Program-made: the position numbers and the translations under genes
Assembly: GCF_027921745.1 (NCBI RefSeq)
Contig: NC_079239.1
Span: 2,197,501 to 2,261,500 of the forward strand
Length of the DNA: 64,000 nucleotides
Direction: 5' to 3'
Source of the DNA: Schizosaccharomyces osmophilus
Taxonomy: Eukaryota > Ascomycota > Schizosaccharomycetes > Schizosaccharomycetales > Schizosaccharomycetaceae
Notes under the pieces: model-generated
Seen by the model: only the letters and a program-made list of their open reading frames with translations
The model's database searches: none
What the model was told of the DNA's origin: nothing
Shown: positions 11,096 to 21,318 of the stretch, piece after piece
Layout: every line of letters starts with the position of its first letter
Position numbering within the stretch: position 1 is the first letter of the stretch

Positions 11096-12739
11096 ATGAA
11101 TAGTGTTTCCTTTCCGCTTGACCAGCACTTAGAGAAAGATGACAAGCAAGATGCTTTTATTAAGCATTCTGAAGCGTCTGCTACTACCGATCTGGAAACC
11201 AATGACCATATTCCGAGATCTCCTTCAAGGGAAGAAGATTTCAATTCTGAGGAACAGAAACGGCTAAGCAGACTACGGCTGAAGAGTGATATCCGAATTA
11301 TACCTTGTCTCTGGATTCTTTACTTCTTAGCTTGTTGCTTACGATTTTCCGTCTCGCTTTCTTTCACCATGAATTCCCAACAAGGTCATAGCCTCATACA
11401 AACATTACCCGGTTATACTCCCCATCTTCTTTCTTTAGGTCTCGCTCTTTTTTATGTGGGATACGTTATATTTGAGGTTCCTTCTAACTTAATGATGGTT
11501 TTCGTCGAACCCTCTGTTTGGGTTGCTCGTATTCAGTTTACCATTGGTGTCGTTGGTTTGTGTCATACAGTCTTGGGAACGAAATATGGTAACGCAAAAG
11601 CATTTGTTGCTCTACGCTTTTTCTTGGGTGTTGCAGAGTCTGGTTTATGGCCAGGTTTAGCTTATTACATGAGTCGTTGGTACCAGGGCCAACACCTGGG
11701 AAAACGAATTGGATGGTATTACACTGCTGCCCAGATTGGTGCTGCTGTCGTAAGTTTGGTTTCTGCTGGCTTCCAAAAAATGGATAATGCTCGAGGTTTA
11801 TATGGCTATCAATGGATGTTTTTGATTTGGGGCGTTGTTTCTGTTGCCCAAGCTCTCACTATACCTTGGTGGTTACCTGCAGTAGACAATTATCAAAAAA
11901 ATAGACGAGACCTTTTATCTTATATCCCTCTTCCCAAATGGATGAAGTATATGTCTCCGACCCGCATGCAATTTCTCGATCAAAAAGAAAAGCATCTACA
12001 TCGCCGCTACATGTCAGGTATGAATGTAGGTAAGCAATGGACTTGGATGGATTTGTTAAAGTCTTGCTTGGATCTTCGCGTATGGCCTTTTGTTTTGATT
12101 TACTTCGGTGTTGTTGGTGTAGGTAACGGTATTTTTGGATACTGCACTTTAATTATTGAACAAATCAATTCCAACTTTTCGAGTACCACTGTTTCTCTTT
12201 TGAACGCTCCAATTTGGGTTTGTGATGCTTTGGGTATTGTTTTAGTTATGCCTCTTTATGATCGCTTCCGTTACAGACTGACATTCCTTAGTTCAAGCTG
12301 TTTAATAATCATTGCTGGTCTTTGTGTTGCGACATATGCCCACACACCCTGGTCACGCTATGGTGGTCTGTTGATGATTGGTTTTGGTTTGGGACCTACT
12401 GTTCCCATTTGTATGGCTTGGTGCTCTGAGCTGATGGTTGTTTCATATGGTGATGTTGGTGTTGCTGCAAGTTTAGCCCTAGTATCCGGTGTAGGAAATT
12501 TGGGCTCTGTTGTGACAACGTATGCGCTTTACTCGGGTTGGCCTGCAGATACTACGTACCACAAAAGCAACGAAGTTTGCATGGGACTTATTGGTCTTTC
12601 CATCATTTCCGGATTTGTCGTCTATATTTTAGAAAAGACGGGTTTTGGCCAGTTTCGTGCAAGTTTTTGGGCAACTGAAACGAAAGAACAAGAGCCCACT
12701 ATGTATGAATCACAATTTGAGGAGAACATCTCTCATTGA
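11096..12739 (+). CDS. MFS transporter, DAL5/allantoate permease family (Vht1-like)
   Basis: 547 aa, intronless, 12 predicted membrane spans. A 75-residue acidic cytosolic N-terminus is followed by the family motifs YVGYVIFEVPSNLMM, RFFLGVAESGLWPGLAYYMS and WYYTAAQIGAA; the C-half has LGPTVPICMAWCSELM. These are typical of the anion:cation symporter family of vitamin, carboxylate and allantoate permeases. In S. pombe two members stand at this locus, the biotin transporter vht1 and a paralogue (recalled as SPAC1B3.16c/.15c). Only one is seen here, so I cannot say which it represents, and the substrate is an inference. Confidence 0.85.
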   Translation: MNSVSFPLDQHLEKDDKQDAFIKHSEASATTDLETNDHIPRSPSREEDFNSEEQKRLSRLRLKSDIRIIPCLWILYFLACCLRFSVSLSFTMNSQQGHSLIQTLPGYTPHLLSLGLALFYVGYVIFEVPSNLMMVFVEPSVWVARIQFTIGVVGLCHTVLGTKYGNAKAFVALRFFLGVAESGLWPGLAYYMSRWYQGQHLGKRIGWYYTAAQIGAAVVSLVSAGFQKMDNARGLYGYQWMFLIWGVVSVAQALTIPWWLPAVDNYQKNRRDLLSYIPLPKWMKYMSPTRMQFLDQKEKHLHRRYMSGMNVGKQWTWMDLLKSCLDLRVWPFVLIYFGVVGVGNGIFGYCTLIIEQINSNFSSTTVSLLNAPIWVCDALGIVLVMPLYDRFRYRLTFLSSSCLIIIAGLCVATYAHTPWSRYGGLLMIGFGLGPTVPICMAWCSELMVVSYGDVGVAASLALVSGVGNLGSVVTTYALYSGWPADTTYHKSNEVCMGLIGLSIISGFVVYILEKTGFGQFRASFWATETKEQEPTMYESQFEENISH

Positions 12740-12906
12740 GCGTGTAGATATTAGACCATTATTCAATCATAATAATGCTGATTCTTTTGCATTAAATATA
12801 ATTGGTTTTCAGTTTTCCCCAATCTACGCATTCGTTTCGTTATGGATTTATCGTGCATTGTTGCTTTTGAGCAGGTTAATGTCACATAAATAAGAATATC
12901 TCTCCC

Positions 12907-13366
12907 TTAAGAGACGCAGAATCCGGAATGTTGTTTTAACTGTTTTAGTATTGTAATTACCACTTGGCAAATCCTTCCCTGTAAGTCTATATCAGCATGT
13001 TTCCTTACCAGACTTTCATTTAAAAGTAATACAATTTGGTAGCCAAATACTGGGTGCGCGCTATAAAAAAAAACGTAGTATTCTCTTAATTGCTGTTGTC
13101 TAAATTTAAAGAACCTTGCCTTACGCCTAGTAAAGGGCATACAATTGCGCTAAAAATTGCCCGAGGTTGATAGTACGAGATGGTTTGAATGTAGCAGCTG
13201 AAGCATTTGTACATAACGGAATTGCCATAATCACAGAAAGTATGGCTTCATCATACAGAATCTGAAATGATATTAAGTAACTACGCCTATGGCGTCAGTT
13301 CCTATTTACTTTGTTTAATCCTTGGAGACTAAGATACTTCGAGTACAAATGCAACAGTTCTCTCAT
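12907..13366 (-). CDS. Candidate three-exon gene, unknown function (122 aa)
   Basis: Assembled from splice sites: exons 13366-13310, 13261-13143 and 13099-12907, with introns of 48 and 43 nt (GTAAAT/CAG and GTATGC/TAG). The phase-2 join TT/A keeps the frame open. The product starts MRELLHLYSKYLSLQGLNK, contains FKPSRTINLGQFLAQL and ends KQLKQHSGFCVS. It is mostly helical-looking with no signal peptide. I do not recognise it. Weak points: the second intron lacks a standard branch site, and codons upstream of the chosen ATG stay open back to a possible acceptor at about 13387, so another 5' exon may exist. It lies tail-to-tail with the transporter gene. Confidence 0.5.
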
Positions 13367-13568
13367 ACGGCAAGTACTATGCTCGTCCTGTCGTGGAAGA
13401 ATAAGGAATTATTTCTCAAATTATCTATAGTTAAGGGCAATTACTAGGTGTTGTAAAGGGGCACATAAAAAAAGTGGGCGAATCTATTCAAGCAACAGAA
13501 AAATCAAGCTGAACATTTATAAAGATCATAAAGAAAAGAACTTGAATCCAGAATACATAGAAAACGCC

Positions 13569-14431
13569 CTAATAACACTACAAAAAGTTAGCAAATGCAC
13601 CATTTATGATAAAAAAATAAGGGAAGCTTGAAGCAACCCCCTTTAAACATACTGTCACATTATCAGTGGCACGAGTGTTCAACAATAAAGCAACAATAAG
13701 ACCGTAAAGTCCCAAAACTTCAGCGAAAATGAGAATCAAAATCATAGCTACAAAAAGACGAGGCTGTTGAGCAGTACCCCGAACACCAGCGTCACCGACA
13801 ATACCGATAGCAAAGCCAGCAGCTAAACCGGCTAAACCTACTGAAAGTCCAGCCCCAAGCTGAATAAAACCGCTGTAAAGGCTAAGAGTTTGCTTAAGAT
13901 TACCGGAGATTAAAACAGAAACGACCAAACCATAAATTGCAATAATACCAGCCATAACGACAGGAATGGTGTTTTTACTAAAACAGGTTAGACATTTTAA
14001 GATAAAAGCTTTATATAAATGAAAGACTCTCGACAGCGTTACTCAGTCTTTGAGAAGGGGCAATATATCATCAGGCGGTTACAGCTCTATTCACTACGAG
14101 TGAATCGCCAAAGCAATAGGAAAACTGCTACTATTCTGTAAAACGGTATTGCTTCGATGTCTGCATAGAATCTTCATGAGCTATACTTACACAATAAGGT
14201 CAGGACGCAAAACACCCATGGCACTGATACCAACACCGGCTTTGGCAGTACCATAAGCAGCACCAAAGCTAGCAAATACAATTGCGGCGGTGCATCCCAT
14301 TACACCAAAGAAGGGAGCGTAGCTAGAAGGTCAGAAATATTTCGCTATCAAATTCCGACATACACAGGGCTATACTCGTTAGTTATAAGATTTCAATTAA
14401 CATTGTACACTTACCAAAGATCTGTAGGCAT
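13569..14431 (-). CDS. vma3: V-ATPase proteolipid subunit c (Vma3)
   Basis: Proton-translocating ring subunit of the vacuolar ATPase V0 sector; 162 aa, four membrane helices. Five exons: 14431-14415, 14364-14369 (6 nt), 14322-14191, 13977-13653 and 13577-13569 (9 nt including stop). Splicing yields [17 protein letters not shown], then [13 protein letters not shown], and the helix-4 region [17 protein letters not shown] with the essential proton-binding Glu. The end is DNVTCY. The 6-nt exon supplies the C-PV-Y junction found in other Vma3 proteins. Skipping it would need a 92-nt intron and would lose two residues. Introns are 45, 41, 213 and 75 nt, each with standard donor and acceptor. Confidence 0.95.
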
Positions 14432-15032
14432 ATTAAATATAAATTATGGACTAAAGAAGTACTTTTACTGTTTTCGTACTGAATCGTTTTTCGCAAGTCG
14501 ACGAACAGTGTTAGCTATTACTGTAGCAAAGCATAGGAAGGGTGAGGCAGTTCCAAAAATCTAGGATATAACTTTGGATGTTTTAAACAAGAGAGTGAAA
14601 ATAAGACAAGAACGAAATAAACAATGTAAGTAAAACGTGGTATTATTCTTGTGTTTTATCGTACTGAACTTATTATCGTTTCTTTTGGATCCCTTATCCA
14701 GCAATTCATAAATTCCAATTCTTTTTATTATCGCAAAATCTATGTATAGTTAAACAACAAACCTATATAACCAGTATCCATAACCAAGAGAACCCCGTGT
14801 TTAATCTCAGACAGTAGGATAATGCACAGCAACTTGACGTATAATGAAGAAAAGAGTAAAACTAGTCTTCTCCAGTAATTTTTTGGCAGGACGTTTTGCG
14901 CAATTTATCCTACTTGCATATGAAAAGACAAATTTTTTAATATATCCATTTTTTAATGGTACGGCACGTCACATTCATACGTTTATCAACATTAAGCCAA
15001 TTTCCTTTGTATTATTTTTTCTTCTTCCCCTT
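14432..15032. other. Intergenic: vma3 promoter and nan1 3' flank
   Basis: 600 bp, A/T-rich, with no coding or RNA signal that I can support. Confidence 0.5.
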
Positions 15033-17708
15033 CTAATTTGAAGACATTGATGCAACTTTGCTGCCTAGAGAACCAAGAGGTTCGCCTACTGCCAATTGTG
15101 AAAAGCCATGGTACATGCTCTCCATATCTACAGGGGATGTGGAAGGCAAGTTGAACAAATTGTGAACCATACTAGCAGTGAGACGCTTATAAATGGGTTC
15201 AACATTGGCTGCATTTGTATTCGACTTGATGACAGCTGAAACACCGTACTTAAAGTCACCCAACAAGGACTTCGTCGGTTCGATGACAGGTGGTTTCGAA
15301 GCTGGAACCTTACTAGCCAATGTGCCGCCGTAGACATGCAAAGCAGATTTGTCATCAAGAAGGAGAAAAGCACCATGAGCAAAATGCAAGGCCAATGGAG
15401 AATTCTTAAATATATGCAAGGAAAGTAAGTTTGGATAATCACTCGAAAATATCAGCAAACGAGAATAAGAAGAATTTGTGTCTACTACAGCAAACTCTTG
15501 TCCGTTTCGACTCGTGGCCAAAAGTCCAGTGAACTTACCAGCGAGTGTCCACTGAGCGGTCATAGAAACCACGTTCCATACCATCAGACGACGTTGAGAA
15601 ACAATTACCAAGTATTCTTCTCCAAGAAACTTAATATTCTCAGTAGGACCACCGTGAGGAACTTCAATGGTAAACATTGTCTCAAGAGACTCGCTATGTA
15701 CTAAGTGCACGCAAGCATCAAAACCAAATGCAATTATAGATCCGTCCAAAGAACTTGCAAGAGCATGAGAAAACGAAGAAGCAGATGAACCTATAATGTT
15801 TGCGAAACGGCGCATTGCCGAGCAAACCCAAGTTCGGGAATTTAAAGTCCAAATACGTAACGTCGCATCAGTTCCTAAAGTGATAAATTTATTGCCAGTA
15901 GTCATGCCTATAAGACCTAAGACGCCTTGGTTATTGTCGTGAGGCTGGTCAATACGAGTCATCAATTTCCAAGCCTTAGCTATGGCATCAAATTGCCAAA
16001 ACTTTAAAGCTTTCTGTTTTATCTTCCTCTGATGTTGGTCAACGGTATTGGTTGTCCAGCAATCAAGAGTTGCAATATATGAATCATCACTAGAACTGGC
16101 AACCGCAATTGAGGAAATGTAACCAGTCTCATTATTAGGAGATGCTGCTGCTGTTTTGGAAACAGAACCATACGAGTAACGAGCGACCTCGCAATTGCGA
16201 ATGCAAGCATCGGCCTTTAAATCATATTGCTGTAAAGCAACAAAGTGACCATTAAAACAAGACGAATAAAGCAGCATCATTTCTCCTTGATTGTTAATGG
16301 TGGAAATGTTAAAGACTTCACTAGGCACTTTTCTATCATCCTCAGACTCCTCTTTGTTGAAAGAACTAGGAATCATGTGATGAATACCGCGAACATGGAT
16401 CTGTTCTGTCAAATCGACAGCTTTAATTACGGTCAAAGAGTTATCTCCAAGATGCAGAGCATACGAGTCAGAGTTCTTGGAGACAGAGATGGAATGTATG
16501 GAAGAACCCAAACGAGGCAAGAATTGTCGGTGTGAAGTTTCCAAAGTCCACAAAACCAAGACACCTTCTTGACCACCAGAAACCAAATATTCGCCATCCA
16601 AAGCCCATGTCAAGCCACCTAAAGCATTTGCGTGCCAATGCAGAATTCGAGGGCCGGAGACTCGGCTGCTGGTAAAATCAGAAAAGGTGTGGATTCGCCC
16701 TTCACTATCAGCCACAGCCACCTTCGTCTCATGGATAGCGATGTGAGTCAGGGCTTGAGGTTGATTAAACTTGTGTTCATGGACTTCCCAACGCGACTGG
16801 TGCTTCTTTTTCTTGGGAACATTAACGGCAAACATTACCTTGTCATTGGTTAAAACACCCACAGTGGGGCAATTGGCAGATGTCTGACTGCTAGAAAGAG
16901 CAATAAAGTCATTGAATTTGAAGATAAAGGTAGGGTTTAAGCTCGATGACTTTTCAGACACGGAAGGTAAAAGGGCATACAGGATGAAACGCTCGTTGGA
17001 AGGGCCAGACTTTGATGGTTGAGCATCGGTAACAGCAAATAAAGTATTTCCAGAAAACGTAGCTGCATGAACGTGGGTGGAAATTTCCATGGTACGGAGA
17101 AGTTCTGTAGTAGCCCAATCATGAACAGACACAAATCCAGAACGAAACACAAGATAAAGCTCAAAAGCATTTTGAGGAGACAGCAAAACAGCAACCGGGG
17201 TGGAATCGTTATTTTGAGTTGTGAAGAAAATTCGATTGACGCATTCCCCGGTAATTAATGAGAATATGCCAACAAAAGTGTCATATGTAATAAACAAAAA
17301 CCTTGTTTCAGTTAGTAATTAGGAGAAAGATGAGAAGAATGAACTAGAGTGAATAAGTTAAAAGGCACAGGATGAAATCATTTTCTCGATAATTGCACCT
17401 GATCATACAAAGCTTCATTCACATGTAAAAATAAACTTTTACTTTTTCAATCCTGCTGTTTATAAGAGTAAATAATCGCTTCTTGAACACTTTTCTATAA
17501 AGAGTAAAAGTTTTGCCTTCCAATCCAATTGTCTCTTAACCTGTGGCTTTTACGTTCATTCATTATTTACTTACTTGTTATCGTTTGAATAAATTGCAGG
17601 CAACTGAGGAACCATACGACCGCCTAAATAGGCATGTTTTGTCCAAGGGTCTTTTACCTCTTTACGACCCATAGAAGGATCTTTTTCGGCTCTTTTCACC
17701 TCTTTCAT
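15033..17708 (-). CDS. nan1: U3 snoRNP / t-UTP WD40 protein Nan1 (Utp17, WDR75 family)
   Basis: SSU processome protein needed for pre-18S processing and Pol I transcription. Exon 1 is 17708-17575 and exon 2 is 17301-15033; the 273-nt intron starts GTAAGT and ends ACTAACTGAAACAAG. The join gives IYSNDNK-FLFITYDTFVGIFS, which restores the first beta-propeller blade; total 800 aa. Many WD-like blades follow, for example HWHANALGGLTWALDGEYLVSGG, then GVLVLWTL, and FITLGTDATLRIWTLN. Two seven-bladed propellers and a C-terminal helical tail are the expected architecture. A TATA-like TATATTTAAAT lies about 35 nt before the ATG and supports this start. Confidence 0.9.
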
Positions 17709-17911
17709 TGTCTCTTTCCTTGGGACTAAAGAAAAAGATTTAAATATACAAGGTAAACAAAGCAATGGTGGTTGGGTAAGGATAGGTTCAGTAAGACTAT
17801 GAATCGACTGCTCACACTGAATTTTCTTGGTGGAGGAAGAGTGCTGTGAGGGTTTTTTAACTTTCCACCAACAAACACCAAGAGGGGACGGGACATATAA
17901 TAAAAAGGAAA

Positions 17912-18618
17912 ATGATTATTCCAATTCGTTGTTTTTCTTGTGGAAAGGTAAGATTGCTGTCGTTGAATGGAAAAAAAAAGTTTCTGGTTCCAAAGTCTCA
18001 AGTTTGAGCGAGTGATTAGAAGAAGTACCTTTTAGCTCTTGAACGCACCTACGGTTGAAGACGAGTAATCGATCTAAAAAACAAAAACAAATAAAGAGAT
18101 TACTGCACGGTTTCTTCGGCGAAAGTTTGTGGCAGTAAGCTCATCTGAAAATTTCTAGTATCCAGGAATTGGTATTTAATAGACGGCCATGGCTGTATAA
18201 CTGCTGGATATCTGTATTCAGGTTATGATTTTGAATTTACGATGAGACTGGAAAGATTCAAGTTTTAGTGGTACTTTTTACGAAGATGCTTGCACGAATA
18301 TATGGATGACTATTGAACGGAACGAATTTCCATGCTAACGTTTATTGTTCCAAGTGGGATTAAGAAGGTTGAAACTAACAAATTTAGGTTATCGGCGATA
18401 AGTGGGATAGCTATCTTACTCTTCTTCAGGAGGACAACACTGAAGGTGAAGCCCTAGACAAGTTGGGCTTACAGCGCTACTGTTGCAGACGTATGATTCT
18501 TACTCACGTCGACTTAATTGAAAAGTTACTTTGTTATAATCGTAAGTCGAAGATGGTTTCTGTTTCAGTAATGGTTTCTAACGGTTTTGTAGCTCTTTCG
18601 AAGCAGAAGAACATGTAA
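17912..18618 (+). CDS. rpb10: RNA polymerase I/II/III shared subunit Rpb10 (ABC10-beta)
   Basis: 71 aa from three exons: 17912-17947, 18388-18541 and 18593-18618. Product begins [19 protein letters not shown] and carries the atypical zinc site CxxC...CC (CFSCG and RYCCRRM), the defining Rpb10 motif. It ends YNPLSKQKNM. The first intron is 440 nt, several times the usual fission-yeast size, with a good branch and acceptor (ACTAACAAATTTAG). The second is 51 nt. The gene is divergent from nan1 across about 200 bp. All zinc ligands are present. Confidence 0.96.
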
Positions 18619-19293
18619 ATTCCACATATCGGCTAAAACAACTATACCAAAGAAAATGAGAGTCACTTTTTGGATATGCGAGAATATTATCGTATTTTTG
18701 AATCGGAGGCTATGGTGAATGTCTCTGCTTACGGCTTTCCTAGAGATTTCATCTTTTTTCGACACAGTTTTTATGAGCTATGAGAACTGTTTTTCATGGG
18801 TACATGGAAAACTGAAAGCTGTTGCTGTTTAATCGCACGATTAAATTTGGATGTTTCCGGACAAGCTGGACTTTTCATGTTAATTTTATTTTTAAGTCTT
18901 ATAATTTGCATATAGAATGCTTGGGTAAATCCAATAGGATTGATTTTTTTTGGTTATTTGGTAAACTTATGTTCATATATTGAAAGATGAAAAATATTTG
19001 TAAACCGTTATATAAATTCTGTATACTTAATCTTGAAGTGTAAGAATGGAAACATTGTCTCGAATCGTAAAAGAGCTTAAGTGCTGATAATCGTCTTCAT
19101 AACCAGCTAGCTATTCGATTTGCGAATTTTTATTAGCTTTAAGTTTGTTTTGAAACTTGTTTAATATATAGGCATAATTTAGGGAAATTATCGAATTTAT
19201 TTGTGCACAAATTCTCGAGTCCTCAGAATCAGATATTGTCATTACGAAAACGTCCAAGGCACGATTTTATCTTCCCCTCCCCCATCTCTTCTC
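18619..19293. other. Intergenic: rpb10 3' flank and ypt4 promoter
   Basis: 675 bp with no reading frame or RNA signature. Confidence 0.5.
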
Positions 19294-20049
19294 ATGGATA
19301 AAGAGTCCTATGATTATTTGGTAAAAGTTGTATTAGCAGGACCTTCAGGAACTGGCAAGTCCTGTCTGTTGGAACGATTTGTCAAAGGACGATGTAATAT
19401 TTGACATTTGGCAAGAGAAATAGCAATACTAACCTTTTTAGGGAATGATGAAATTCAACATACAGTAGGAATTGATTTTGCTAGTAGGATTGTGATTGTT
19501 GGTATGGGAAACCAGCAAAAAAGGATCAAACTTCAACTATGGGATACTGCTGGACAAGAAAAGTTTCGAAGTGTAGCACGAAATTATTATCGGGGAGCAG
19601 CGGCAGCAGTACTCGTGTATGACATTACAAATAAAGAATCGTTTTGTGAACTGTCTTCTTGGGTGTCAGATATTCGTGCTATGGCTTCATCTTCTCTATG
19701 CGTCGTTCTGGCTGGAAGTAAGTTTGATTTACAAGGACAACGGGAAGTAAGTACAGAAGAAGCGGCAGAATTTTGTTCTGCGAAGCAAATCGCTAGCGCA
19801 CATGAAACGAGTGCATACTCTGGTACTCAGGTAGATGACTGTTTCTTGTCAGTGGTATCTACCATATTGACACGAATTGAACTTGGAGAAATCGATCCCC
19901 AAGATCAATCTTTAGGAATACAATACGGAGATTTAAGCACTTCTCAGCCGTCACATAATACGAGCGTTACAAACTGGTGGGCTTCTATAACAAATTGGGA
20001 TGATTTAGTTCGATTGGAAAGGCAAACTCGCTCTCGATGTTGTTTATGA
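19294..20049 (+). CDS. ypt4: Rab-family small GTPase Ypt4
   Basis: Rab4-type GTPase of endosomal recycling traffic. Exons 19294-19393 and 19442-20049 (48-nt intron, GTAATA donor, TACTAAC branch) give 235 aa. P-loop GPSGTGKS, switch I with TVGIDFAS, switch II WDTAGQEKFRS and the RabF stretch NYYRGAAAAVLVYDIT are intact. The guanine-specificity motif is SKFD rather than the usual NKxD, and the G5 motif is ETSAY. The end RSRCCL has the paired cysteines for double prenylation. The join FVKGR-W-NDEIQHTVG follows the family alignment. The start at MDKESYDYLVKVVL is chosen by length; the frame is open further upstream. Confidence 0.93.
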
Positions 20050-20488
20050 GTTCACTTACTCACCCTCTCTTTATTTCGTGTTGTATACTTTACTTTATTA
20101 TCCTACGTACAAGCAGGTAATCTTCCTACTATTGCTGTATCCTACACACAAATTGTTACTAGACGACTTTTATGGCTATTACTGTTATGAACACTGATGA
20201 TTACATAATGAATATAATCAATTTTGTAACAAACATCAAAATTGAAGGAATGTTAAAATTTAACAACCGCTGCTTGCGATATGTAGTATCTTATTTCGTC
20301 ACATTAATTCATTCATCAAAACTCGCATAGAAGATGGATAGTACTCATCTACTGCTAAATGCATTTGTAGAATCCTCGTTCATAGAGTTGTGATTCGCAT
20401 ATTTTCAAACTCAGTTTCCATATTAGCAAAGTAATTTCATCACAACAGTACCATCCGTAAAATGTTTTCGTGTATATAGAATTATCTT
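20050..20488. other. Intergenic, convergent 3' flanks
   Basis: Between the end of ypt4 and the convergent small gene. No supported feature. Confidence 0.5.
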
Positions 20489-20782
20489 CTATTGCTGCTT
20501 TTCCTGTTCTTCTGGTTTTACAATATCAATGTGATCGGGAAGTCTAGCAAAGTCGGTCCTGGCTCTTCCGCCCTGAGAAAAAGGTCTTGGTGGATTGCTA
20601 GGAATAAGAGTTAGTAACATCTTTGAGTAAAATCTCATTTACCTAAGAGGGACTCCTCCAGGACCATGGATTGTATGAGGTTTCAGGTCTTTAGCTGCAT
20701 CCTTCAAACTGGGTTTCGATTTGGCAGGAGCTTCTCCGTTTTCTGGTGAATTAGATAAAACGTTGTTTTTATTCGATTCCAT
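20489..20782 (-). CDS. Small spliced hypothetical protein (82 aa)
   Basis: Exons 20782-20643 and 20597-20489; the 45-nt intron starts GTAAAT and has a TACTAAC branch 14 nt before TAG. The product begins MESNKNNVLSNSPENGEAP, has a Gly/Pro-rich centre HTIHGPGGVPLSNPPRPFSQ and ends PDHIDIVKPEEQEKQQ. It is hydrophilic and probably disordered, with no membrane segment or signal. I do not recognise a function. The clean intron, the phase-2 join (AG/C) and absence of other coding in the 1.2-kb gap make it a likely real gene. Confidence 0.7.
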
Positions 20783-21318
20783 TTTAGAATTGAAAGAAGT
20801 TCTTCAAGTTAAGCAGAAATTGACCTGGTTGACTTACATTACGTGAATCCTGCCACTAGGCTAGCTACTATACTTTAGAAACGCATATCACGTATTCTGA
20901 ATGTTTTGTTAGGACAGCGAATCCTTCTGGTAAAAGTAATTCTTTTTATTTACAACTGTTTAATATCTTTCGGAATAGGTATGAACCCGTAACTGATTTT
21001 TTGAACAAATAACAATATTCAACGTCGTCTTCCTTTTCACAATTTCCTAAAGTGAAGTATTTTATAGTCTATTTGAAAATACAAGAAAGATTTTGGATGC
21101 TTCATTAGAAGTCTATACTATAGACACACGCTTTGGCTGTTGGAACAACCATCTTTATTGAATTTCCTAGCATACATCACGCTTAGCGTTGGTTGCTGTC
21201 TCTTATTACTACTGTCTTTTTTTTTAATATCTTCCTTTTTCTTTCTCTTTATTTGTTGAAGACATCGTTGACTGGCGTCGTAATTGCTACTCTTTAGTAT
21301 CCTTTTGGGTTGTTGAAA
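20783..21318. other. Divergent promoter region
   Basis: 536 bp between the small gene (minus) and the Sel1-repeat gene (plus). Pyrimidine tracts near 21215-21250. Nothing else seen. Confidence 0.5.

Noticed and set aside
17571-17708. Separate 45-aa gene upstream of nan1
   Set aside because: It ends on GTAAGT, and splicing to 17301 restores the first WD blade of nan1; it is exon 1.
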